Positions 1-6,482 of a DNA stretch of 6,482 bases are shown one piece after another. How positions within the stretch are numbered: position 1 is the first letter of the stretch; the number at the start of each line of letters is the position of its first letter. The stretch is taken from contig CAYGXL010000153.1 of the NCBI GenBank assembly GCA_964353935.1, forward strand, positions 1 to 6,482, given 5' to 3'. The notes below the pieces were generated by a model. The model saw nothing but the letters and a program-made list of their open reading frames with translations, was not told the DNA's origin and searched no databases. This DNA comes from JAOUJD01 sp964353935. Lineage in GTDB: Bacteria > Pseudomonadota > Gammaproteobacteria > Burkholderiales > Burkholderiaceae_F. The position numbers were made by a program, and so were the translations under genes.

Positions 1-58
1 CGAAATTATGCCGTAGCGCACAAGGGCCGGTCAAACCCGAGGGCAGGACGCGCTTCGG

Positions 59-1624
59 TCACCCGATCGTGGCGGGCGAGTCATCGCCCTGAATCGCGGC
101 GAACTCGACGCTGATCAGCGTGCCCGGAAGCGCCGCGTCCTTGCTGGCCGGACTGGCTTCGATGCCGATCGTCCCTTCGTGGCGCTCCACGATCTCGCGG
201 ACGATCGAGAGGCCGAGTCCGCTGCCGTCGACATTGGTGCCGAGGATCCGGTAGAAGCGGTCGAAGACGCGGTTTCGCTCCGCTTCCGGAATTCCCGGGC
301 CCGTGTCCTCGACATCAATGAAGGCCAGGTCGCGCTCGCGGCGGATCCGCAGCGTCACGCTGCCGCCCTCCGGCGTGTAGCGCAGTCCGTTGTCGACGAG
401 GTTCAGCATCAGTTCACGCAGCAGCAGCGGCACGCCGACGATCCGCGCGGGCTGCTCGGCCGGCTCGAAGCCGAGGTCGACGCGGCGCGAGATGGCGTCG
501 GGCACCGACTCCTGCACGACGCTGCGCGCGAGCGCGTTCAGTTCGACAAGTTCGAAGCGAGCCGGGTCGGTGGCCTGGTGCTCCGCGCGCGCGAGCGCCA
601 GCAACTGGTTGATCAGGTGCGTCGCTCGCTCGGTGGAAGTCGCGATCTGCCGCAGGCTGCGCTTCAGCTGCTGCGGATCGGTCTCCCGCAACGCGAGTTC
701 GGCCTGCGTGCGCAGGCCCGCGAGCGGCGTCTTCATCTGGTGCGCGGCGTCCGCGAGGAACCGCTGCTGCATCTGCATGTTGCGCGACAGCCGTTCGAGC
801 AGTTCGTTGAACGACGCGACCACCGGCGAGATCTCCTCGGGCGCGGCCTGCGGATCGATCGGCGACATGTCGTCGGGCGCGCGCGCGCGGATGCGCGCCT
901 GCAGCGCCGCCAGCGGCGCGAGTCCGCGCGACAGTCCGAACCAGACGAGCACGACCGCGATGGGCAGCACGATGAACTGCGGAACGATGACGCCGCGGAT
1001 GATCTCGTTGGCCAGCTGCGACCGCTTCTCCAGCGTTTCGGCCACCTGCACGAGCGCGTACTTCGAGGTGCCGTCCACCTTGAACTCGCGCCACGCGTAC
1101 GCGATCCGCACGTCGTTGCCCCGCAGGTTCTCGAACCGGAACTTCACGCCGCTGGTGGCCGGCGACTCGTCTTCGGCCGGCAGGGGAAGGTCGGTGTCGC
1201 CCGCGACGAACTCCCCGCGCAGCCCGAGCACCATGTAGTAGACGGAATCGGCGCTGTCGGCCCGCAGCACTTCGCGGGCGGCGATCGGCAGCTGCAGCGT
1301 GACCTGTCCGCGGTACTCGGTGACGTAGTCGCTGAGCACCGCGACGGCCTCGCCGAGGTTGCGGTCGAATGGGCCGTTCGCGATCGACTGGGCGACGAGG
1401 TAGGTGAGCGTCACGCTCATCGGCCACAGCAACAGCAGAGGCGCCAGCATCCAGTCGAGGATTTCGCCGAACAGCGAGTTCTGCTCGGAGAACGCGCGCA
1501 GCGGATTCTTGTAACCGCCGTCGGCCGGCGGAGCAGGCGGCGGCGCGGCGCGCCGGCGGCGCGCGAGCTGCAGCAGCGTCGAGCGCGCGCTCGCGCGTTG
1601 AGGGGTACCGCCTTCGTCCGGCAT
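59..1624 (-). CDS. TctE/QseC-like sensor histidine kinase
   Basis: Inner-membrane sensor kinase of 521 residues that should autophosphorylate on His and pass the phosphate to the response regulator encoded just upstream. Visible parts in order: a cytoplasmic Arg/Pro-rich stretch (about 1-36), TM1 (about 57-80), a periplasmic region (about 81-208) of the type found in TctE-like kinases (Pfam 2CSK_N, by resemblance), TM2 (about 209-231), a HAMP-like linker (232-280), and a HisKA helix with phospho-acceptor H295 in AHQMKTPLAGL. The ATPase domain has an N box with N408/N412, a G1 box DTGPGIP (440-446), an F box RVFDRFYR (452-459) and a G2 box GSGLGL (467-472), so all catalytic motifs are intact. 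The start is the first ATG after the regulator's stop, 9 nt away, and the next Met is residue 59 inside TM1. There is no strong Shine-Dalgarno, so coupling to the upstream gene is likely. The periplasmic ligand is unknown; TctE relatives sense tricarboxylates, but that cannot be read from this sequence. Confidence 0.93.
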   Translation of the reverse strand: MPDEGGTPQRASARSTLLQLARRRRAAPPPAPPADGGYKNPLRAFSEQNSLFGEILDWMLAPLLLLWPMSVTLTYLVAQSIANGPFDRNLGEAVAVLSDYVTEYRGQVTLQLPIAAREVLRADSADSVYYMVLGLRGEFVAGDTDLPLPAEDESPATSGVKFRFENLRGNDVRIAYAWREFKVDGTSKYALVQVAETLEKRSQLANEIIRGVIVPQFIVLPIAVVLVWFGLSRGLAPLAALQARIRARAPDDMSPIDPQAAPEEISPVVASFNELLERLSRNMQMQQRFLADAAHQMKTPLAGLRTQAELALRETDPQQLKRSLRQIATSTERATHLINQLLALARAEHQATDPARFELVELNALARSVVQESVPDAISRRVDLGFEPAEQPARIVGVPLLLRELMLNLVDNGLRYTPEGGSVTLRIRRERDLAFIDVEDTGPGIPEAERNRVFDRFYRILGTNVDGSGLGLSIVREIVERHEGTIGIEASPASKDAALPGTLISVEFAAIQGDDSPATIG

Positions 1625-1633
1625 GTCGCCCGA

Positions 1634-2338
1634 TCAGCCTGCGCCGACCGTCGCCTCCGCGGCGCTGGTGTCGGTGAAGCGCTCGAGGTAGTAGCCGAGC
1701 CCCCGCACGGTCACGATGCGCACGCCGCCGACTTCGATCTTCTTGCGGAGCCGGTGGACGTAGACCTCGATCGCGTTGTTGCTGACTTCCTCGCCCCAGC
1801 TGCACAGCCGGTCGACCAGTTGTTCCTTGCTGACAAGACGGCCGGGCCGCTGCAGCAGGATCTCGAGCAGGCCGAGCTCCCGCGCGGAGAGGTCGATCAC
1901 CTGGTCGTTGATCGTCGCGACGTGGCCCACCTGGTCGAGCGTCAGCGGGCCGTGGCGCAGCACGGTCTGCGCGCCGCCGGCGGCGCGTCGGGTGAGCGCG
2001 CGCGCCCGCGCCTCGAGTTCCGACAGGGCGAATGGCTTCGCCATGTAATCGTCGGCGCCAAGGTCGAGTCCCTTGACCCGCTGCTCGATGCTGTCCGCGG
2101 CCGTGAGGATCAGGACCGGAGTGGTCGAGTGGCGGGCCCGCAGGCGGCGCAGGACCTCGAGTCCGGACAACTGGGGCAGCCCGACGTCGAGGATCAGCAG
2201 GTCGAAGGCCTGGGCGGCGAGTGCCGCGTCCGCTGCCTCGCCGCTGGCGACGACGTCCACGGCGTAGCCGCCGGCCTTGAGCGAGCGTGACAGGCCGTCG
2301 GCGAGGACGGCGTCGTCTTCCGCGATCAGGATACGCAT
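1634..2338 (-). CDS. OmpR-family response regulator, TctD-like
   Basis: Cytoplasmic DNA-binding response regulator of 234 residues, partner of the kinase encoded 9 nt downstream. The receiver domain (about 1-118) has the acidic pocket D8/D9, phospho-acceptor D51 in LILDVGLP, T79 and the invariant K101 followed by P102. The C-terminal winged-helix domain (about 126-220) shows SARELGLLEILLQ, the recognition-helix region NNAIEVYVHRLRKK and the wing motif VRIVTVRGLGYYL, all typical of the OmpR/PhoB class. The start MRILIAEDD is canonical, although only a weak ribosome site precedes it (ACCACCT directly before ATG). It is divergent from recA. Its targets cannot be deduced here; TctD-type regulators commonly control transport of tricarboxylates or other nutrients, so a specific name is not assigned. 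Confidence 0.94.
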   Translation of the reverse strand: MRILIAEDDAVLADGLSRSLKAGGYAVDVVASGEAADAALAAQAFDLLILDVGLPQLSGLEVLRRLRARHSTTPVLILTAADSIEQRVKGLDLGADDYMAKPFALSELEARARALTRRAAGGAQTVLRHGPLTLDQVGHVATINDQVIDLSARELGLLEILLQRPGRLVSKEQLVDRLCSWGEEVSNNAIEVYVHRLRKKIEVGGVRIVTVRGLGYYLERFTDTSAAEATVGAG

Positions 2339-2377
2339 AGGTGGTTGATATGCTTCGTGCTTCTCGCCGGGGAGTGC

Positions 2378-2407
2378 AGTCTAGGTCGCCCGCTCGGACC
2401 GGTGCAA
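2378..2407 (-). promoter_or_regulatory. Weak candidate promoter for the two-component operon
   Basis: Read on the minus strand, TTGCAC (2402-2407) and TAGACT (2378-2383) are separated by 18 nt. Only 3 of 6 and 4 of 6 bases match the sigma-70 consensus. Transcription would begin near 2371, giving a leader of about 33 nt before the regulator's ATG. It is the best pair I found in the divergent region but remains weak; these genes may need an activator, possibly their own regulator. Confidence 0.28.
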
Positions 2408-2444
2408 GGAAACCCTCGGAACGCCGCCCCCGTCAAAAAATCAG

Positions 2445-2474
2445 TTGACTCCCTGTACTGTAAGAATCTACAGT
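2445..2474 (+). promoter_or_regulatory. recA sigma-70 promoter
   Basis: A -35 box TTGACT (2445-2450, 5 of 6 to consensus) is followed after 18 nt by TACAGT (2469-2474, 4 of 6) as the likely -10. A run of six A (2435-2440) just upstream of the -35 resembles a proximal UP element in otherwise GC-rich DNA. Transcription should begin near 2481, leaving a leader of about 87 nt. The first LexA box covers the spacer and most of the -10, and the second covers the predicted start, so repression by occlusion is expected. The exact -10 is less certain than the -35. Confidence 0.7.
2458..2473 (+). promoter_or_regulatory. LexA (SOS) box 1
   Basis: CTGTAAGAATCTACAG is a perfect CTGT-N8-ACAG match to the proteobacterial LexA consensus. 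The palindrome extends by further flanking bases (TACTGTA on the left, TACAGTT on the right). It lies between -35 and -10 of the recA promoter and overlaps the -10, the usual place for a LexA operator at recA. Confidence 0.92.
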
Positions 2475-2481
2475 TCGCGTA

Positions 2482-2497
2482 CTGTACGTTTTAACAG
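2482..2497 (+). promoter_or_regulatory. LexA (SOS) box 2
   Basis: CTGTACGTTTTAACAG is a second perfect CTGT-N8-ACAG match, starting 24 bp after the first and about at the predicted transcription start. Both boxes share the left flank GTACTGTA (2455-2462 and 2479-2486). The spacing of about 2.3 helical turns places the two dimers on partly different faces. It could add repression or set a graded response. Confidence 0.87.
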
Positions 2498-2567
2498 GTC
2501 TGAAGCGCAGGTCCAGCCCGTGGTCGGGCCGGGTCAGTTGCGGCGGACGGGGCGATCGGAGGCGGTG

Positions 2568-3617
<1,050 letters not shown>

Positions 3618-3637
3618 CCGGGTCGCCCCGTCTCAGG

Positions 3638-4108
3638 ATGGCGCGCGGCAGGCGGGAAGCCCGAAGCCTGTTCGCGCGCGCCGTCGCGTTCCTCGCGCGT
3701 CGGGAACACAGCCGTGCAGAACTCGCCGCGAAACTGCGGCGTGGATTGACCGACGGGGACGATCCCGCCGAGATCGACCAGGTGCTCGATGCGCTCGAGC
3801 GGGACAAGCTGCTGTCCGACGAGCGCTACGCCGGCGCGCTCACGCGCACGCGGGCCGAGCGGTTTGGCGATGCCCGCATCCGCTTCGACCTCAAGTCCTC
3901 CGGGGTCAAGCCCGAGACCGCCGATCGCGCGGTCGCATTGCTCGAGGGCACGGAACTCGAGCGTGCGCGCGCCGTGTGGACGCGGCGCTTCGGCGAACTG
4001 CCGGCCACTCACCAGGAGCGGGCGCGGCAGGCCCGCTTCCTCCAGTCGCGGGGTTTCTCGGCGGAGACGATCGGCAAGGTGCTGCGCGGCCTGCCCGTCG
4101 ATGACTGA
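3638..4108 (+). CDS. recX: RecX, modulator of RecA
   Basis: Small cytoplasmic all-helical protein of 156 residues, the usual size for RecX, which binds RecA filaments and limits their extension and ATPase activity. It shows the family's tandem three-helix pattern: ARREHSRAELAAKLRR (20-35) leading to IDQVLDALERDKLLSDERYA (46-65), a central unit FGDARIRFDLKSSGV (76-90), and a C-terminal unit with ARFLQSRGFSAETIGKVL (132-149). The start lies 20 nt after the recA stop. The only purine run is AGG touching the ATG, so initiation looks weak and is probably coupled to recA translation, which would keep RecX well below RecA. No in-frame upstream start exists. Co-transcription with recA implies SOS induction. 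Confidence 0.93.
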   Translation: MARGRREARSLFARAVAFLARREHSRAELAAKLRRGLTDGDDPAEIDQVLDALERDKLLSDERYAGALTRTRAERFGDARIRFDLKSSGVKPETADRAVALLEGTELERARAVWTRRFGELPATHQERARQARFLQSRGFSAETIGKVLRGLPVDD

Positions 4109-4236
4109 ACTGTCCGCCTGATCTATCGGCCGCATATCGGCGCCCCTCGGGTCGGCAGGGTCGCTGTGCTAAATTTCCCGATCGGGCCGCACCACATAAG
4201 ACAATTCCATGGCGGCCCGTTTTTTCGCCCCCGCCG
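4109..4236 (+). other. recX-DUF2889 intergenic gap with AT-rich islands
   Basis: This 128-nt gap contains two AT-rich islands, around 4170-4176 and 4191-4210, that stand out in GC-rich DNA. It also has the palindrome CCCGATCGGG (4177-4186) and a terminator-like hairpin described separately. No good sigma-70 pair was found; GACAAT (4200-4205) matches a -10 at 4 of 6 positions but lacks a clear -35. A promoter for the downstream DUF2889-sucCD genes may lie here, unproven. Confidence 0.4.
4183..4225 (+). terminator. Terminator-like hairpin after recX
   Basis: CGGGCCGC (4183-4190) is perfectly complementary to GCGGCCCG (4212-4219), giving an 8-bp all-GC stem, and is followed at once by TTTTTT (4220-4225). 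The 21-nt loop (4191-4211) is longer than in most intrinsic terminators. It would end the recA-recX transcript 75 nt or more past recX, or act as an attenuator for DUF2889, whose ATG lies 11 nt beyond the T tract. Confidence 0.55.
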
Positions 4237-4845
4237 ATGCCTTCTCGCCGCCACGTCCACACGCGCTCGATTCGAGTCGATGCGTACGCACGCGACGACG
4301 GGCTGTGGGACCTCGAAGCGGTGCTCGTCGACACCAAGTACCGCGACTTCCCGCTCGCCACCGGCCTTCGCAAGGCGGGCGATCCGGTGCACGAGATGGT
4401 GCTGACCGTCACCATCGACACCAGGCTCAACGTCCTCGCCGCTCATGCCGAATCGAAGTGGGTCCCCTATCCGGGCCACTGCGACGCGATCGGCCCTGAC
4501 TACGCCAAGCTGGTCGGGCTGAACCTGCTGCGGGACTTCCGCAGGCACGTGCAGGCGAGGCTGGGTGGTGTGCATGGCTGTTCGCACATCACCGAACTCG
4601 CCAACGTGCTTCCCACCGCGGCGGTGCAGGCGTTCGCGGACGAAGTGTTCAAGACGCGCGACACCGCTTACGACGCACACCACGAGGACGATGCCAAGCC
4701 GTGGCAACTGGACCGTTGCCATGCCTTGCGCAGCGACGGACCCGCGGTCGAGCAGTTCTACCCACGCTGGTACGAGCCGAAAAAGCGCGCGGCCGCGCAC
4801 GACCAGCCGCCACCGACTCCGATCAAGGACGAGACGACACGATGA
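4237..4845 (+). CDS. DUF2889 family protein of unknown function
   Basis: A 202-residue soluble protein with no signal peptide or membrane segment. I recognise it as DUF2889 from its N-terminal pattern RRHVHTRSI (4-12), then DDGLWDLEA (20-28), the late motif CSHITEL (115-121) and its position between recX and sucC. The function is not known. Possible functional residues are H6, H8, H81, C82, C115, H117, C161 and H162; the Cys/His pairs could bind metal, but that is inference. The C-terminus is Pro/Lys-rich and low in complexity (181-202). No Shine-Dalgarno precedes ATG 4237 and a T6 tract lies 11 nt upstream, so the start is less certain than the gene. The stop overlaps the sucC start by 4 nt (ATGA), suggesting translational coupling with succinyl-CoA synthetase. 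Confidence 0.87.
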   Translation: MPSRRHVHTRSIRVDAYARDDGLWDLEAVLVDTKYRDFPLATGLRKAGDPVHEMVLTVTIDTRLNVLAAHAESKWVPYPGHCDAIGPDYAKLVGLNLLRDFRRHVQARLGGVHGCSHITELANVLPTAAVQAFADEVFKTRDTAYDAHHEDDAKPWQLDRCHALRSDGPAVEQFYPRWYEPKKRAAAHDQPPPTPIKDETTR

Positions 4846-6011
4846 AGATCCACGAGTACCAGGGCAAGGAGTTGTTCCGACGCTACGGTGTGCCGGTTCC
4901 GCGCAGCGTTCCGGCGTTCACCGTCGATGAGGCCGTGAAGGCCGCGGAGTCGCTCGGCGGCCCGGTATGGGTGGTCAAGGCACAGATTCATGCAGGCGGT
5001 CGCGGCAAGGGTGGCGGCGTGAAGCTCGCGCGCTCGATCGACGAAGTCCGCCAGCGCGCGTCCGAGATCCTCGGCATGCAGCTCATCACGCACCAGACCG
5101 GCCCCGCCGGCCAGAAGGTGCGGCGGCTGCTGGTCGAGGAAGGAGCCGACATCAGGAAGGAGCTCTACGTCGGCATGGTGGTCGACCGCGCAACACAGCG
5201 CGTGACGCTGATGGCCAGCTCCGAGGGCGGCATGGACATCGAGGAAGTCGCCGCGCACACGCCCGAGAAGATCCACAAGGTCCACGTCGATCCGTCCGTC
5301 GGACTGACCGACGCGGAAGCCGATGACGTCGCAACCAGGATCGGCATCCCGGCCGCCAGCTTGCCCGCTGCCCGCACGGTGCTGCAGGGCCTCTACAAGG
5401 CCTTCTGGGAGACCGACGCTTCGCTCGCGGAGATCAACCCGCTGATCCTCACCGGTGACGGCCGCGTGATCGCGCTCGACTCCAAGATGAACTTCGACTC
5501 GAACGCGCTGTACCGCCATGCGGACATCGTCGAGATGCGCGACCTCGACGAAGAGGACCCGGCCGAGGTCGAGGCGTCGAAGTTCGACCTGACCTACATC
5601 CAGCTCGACGGCAACATCGGCTGCCTGGTCAACGGCGCCGGGCTCGCGATGGCGACGATGGACACGATCAAGCTGTTCGGCGGCGAGCCGGCCAACTTCC
5701 TCGACGTCGGCGGCGGCGCGACGGCCGAGAAAGTGACCGAGGCCTTCAAGCTGATGCTGCGCAACCCGAAGCTGCGGGCGATCCTCGTCAACATCTTCGG
5801 CGGCATCATGCGGTGCGACGTGATCGCCGAAGGCGTGGTCGCCGCGTCGCGCGCGGTGCACCTGAAGGTGCCGCTGGTGGTGCGCATGAAAGGAACCAAC
5901 GAGCAGCTCGGCAAGAAGATCCTCGCCGACTCCGGACTGCCGATCATCTCGGCGGACACCATGGCGGAAGCCGCCCAGAAGGTCATCGCCGCCGCGAACG
6001 GCGCCAGGTAG
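4842..6011 (+). CDS. sucC: Succinyl-CoA synthetase, beta subunit
   Basis: Beta subunit of the ADP/GDP-forming succinate-CoA ligase, which converts succinyl-CoA to succinate with formation of nucleoside triphosphate in the TCA cycle. At 389 residues it is close to E. coli SucC (388). The N-terminal ATP-grasp domain begins MKIHEYQGKELF and has K46, the nucleotide-binding GRGK (53-56), and metal-ligand region EINPL (197-201, N199) with D213. The C-terminal ligase domain contains GNIGCLVNGAGLAM (257-270), NFLDVGGGA (285-293), NIFGGIMRCD (317-326) and GTN (351-353). ATG 4842 is chosen because it starts the canonical MKIHEYQ; AAGGA (4825-4829) lies 12 nt upstream, rather far, and the ATGA overlap with DUF2889 fits translational coupling. 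sucD follows after 19 nt. Confidence 0.98.
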   Translation: MKIHEYQGKELFRRYGVPVPRSVPAFTVDEAVKAAESLGGPVWVVKAQIHAGGRGKGGGVKLARSIDEVRQRASEILGMQLITHQTGPAGQKVRRLLVEEGADIRKELYVGMVVDRATQRVTLMASSEGGMDIEEVAAHTPEKIHKVHVDPSVGLTDAEADDVATRIGIPAASLPAARTVLQGLYKAFWETDASLAEINPLILTGDGRVIALDSKMNFDSNALYRHADIVEMRDLDEEDPAEVEASKFDLTYIQLDGNIGCLVNGAGLAMATMDTIKLFGGEPANFLDVGGGATAEKVTEAFKLMLRNPKLRAILVNIFGGIMRCDVIAEGVVAASRAVHLKVPLVVRMKGTNEQLGKKILADSGLPIISADTMAEAAQKVIAAANGAR

Positions 6012-6030
6012 AGCAGGGACGGGGACAACC

Positions 6031-6482
6031 ATGAGCATCCTGATCAACAAGAACAGCCGGGTGATCACGCAGGGCATCACGGGCAAGACCGGCCAGTTCC
6101 ACACGCGGGCCTGCCGCGAGTACGCGAACGGCAAGGCCTGCTTCGTCGCCGGCGTGAATCCGAAGAAGGCTGGGGAAAACTTCGAAGGCGTGCCGATCTT
6201 CGCGAGCGTGAAGGAGGCCAGGCAGCAGACCGGCGCCAACGTGTCGGTCATCTACGTGCCGCCCGCCGGCGCGGCGGACGCGATCTGGGAAGCGGTGGAC
6301 GCCGACCTCGACCTCGTCATCTGCATCACCGAGGGCATCCCCGTGCGCGACATGGTCGTCGTGCGCGACAAGATGCGGAAGCACGGCAAGAAGACGCTGC
6401 TGCTCGGGCCGAACTGCCCCGGAACCATCACGCCGGAAGAGCTGAAGATCGGCATCATGCCGGGCCATATCCACCGCAAGGG
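6031..6482 (+). CDS. sucD: Succinyl-CoA synthetase, alpha subunit (3' partial)
   Basis: The first 150 codons of SucD run off the window end; the full protein is usually about 290-300 residues. The alpha subunit binds CoA and carries the phospho-histidine that relays phosphate to the beta subunit; that His lies beyond the window. Visible motifs are the Rossmann CoA-binding loop GITGKTG (15-21), GVNPKK (41-46), ITEGIPVRDM (99-108), GPNCPG (126-131) and the conserved PGHIH (144-148). GGGGA (6021-6025) lies 5 nt before ATG 6031, and the gene starts 19 nt after the sucC stop, so both subunits should be co-translated from one mRNA. The QFHTR and ANGK segments near the N-terminus look like the betaproteobacterial form. 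Confidence 0.97.
   Translation, partial: MSILINKNSRVITQGITGKTGQFHTRACREYANGKACFVAGVNPKKAGENFEGVPIFASVKEARQQTGANVSVIYVPPAGAADAIWEAVDADLDLVICITEGIPVRDMVVVRDKMRKHGKKTLLLGPNCPGTITPEELKIGIMPGHIHRK

Noticed and set aside
1580..1593. 14-bp palindrome CGAGCGCGCGCTCG early in the kinase gene
   Set aside because: It falls in GC-rich Ser/Ala/Arg codons where such palindromes arise by chance; nothing else suggests a regulatory hairpin.
179..2290. Open frame of 703 codons on the plus strand across both two-component genes
   Set aside because: It is antisense to two genes with complete motifs, has no recognisable domain, and its Arg/Ala/Val/Glu-rich translation is the typical mirror of high-GC third-position coding.
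2431..2436. TTGACG on the minus strand as a -35 box for the two-component operon
   Set aside because: No sequence resembling a -10 box lies 15-19 nt downstream on that strand.
2453..2468. Third LexA half-site CTGT at 2453-2456
   Set aside because: The matching half-site position holds AATC instead of ACAG, so it is only an incidental repeat next to box 1.
2445..2567. Extension of recA upstream to TTG 2445 (390 codons)
   Set aside because: The TTG is part of the -35 box and the added region covers both LexA boxes and the leader; the extra residues do not belong to RecA.
4209..4499. Separate 96-codon gene starting at ATG 4209
   Set aside because: Most of it is an out-of-frame reading of DUF2889 with an Arg/Ser/Pro-rich product and no good ribosome site.
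4701..4841. Extension of sucC upstream by 47 codons
   Set aside because: It would overlap DUF2889 deeply, while ATG 4842 gives the canonical SucC N-terminus and length.
4758..6251. Open frame of 497 codons on the minus strand opposite sucC and the start of sucD
   Set aside because: Antisense shadow of an intact sucC; composition is His/Asp/Arg/Val-rich with no domain or ribosome site.

Overview
The window looks like a chromosomal core region of a high-GC betaproteobacterium, most likely of the order Burkholderiales. Three things suggest this: strong G/C preference at third codon positions, RecA and SucD sequences that read as the betaproteobacterial type (from memory, no search run), and the gene order recA-recX-DUF2889-sucC-sucD, which I know from Ralstonia/Burkholderia-type genomes. 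No mobile element, CRISPR array, tRNA or rRNA was seen.

Layout. Positions 59-2338 (minus strand) hold a two-gene two-component system: an OmpR-family response regulator (TctD-like) followed after 9 nt by a TctE/QseC-like sensor histidine kinase. A divergent intergenic region of about 230 bp (2339-2567) carries a weak candidate promoter for the regulator pair and a clear SOS promoter for recA: a TTGACT -35 box preceded by an A tract, and two perfect CTGT-N8-ACAG LexA boxes 24 bp apart. On the plus strand follow recA (2568-3617), recX (3638-4108), a DUF2889 gene (4237-4845), sucC (4842-6011) and the first 150 codons of sucD (6031 to the window end).

How the genes work together. RecA and RecX form the SOS recombinase and its modulator, 20 nt apart and probably co-transcribed. 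The 128-nt gap after recX holds an 8-bp GC stem with a T6 tract, terminator-like, ending only 11 nt before the DUF2889 start. It may stop SOS-induced transcription from running into the succinyl-CoA synthetase genes. DUF2889 overlaps sucC by 4 nt (ATGA), and sucD follows sucC by 19 nt, so these three probably form a translationally coupled unit: a TCA-cycle enzyme plus a protein of unknown function.

The genes are mostly ordinary housekeeping genes. The points worth a second look are regulatory: the tandem LexA boxes, the hairpin between recX and DUF2889, the two possible recA starts, and the tight DUF2889-sucC coupling. I found no convincing evidence of an undescribed system.
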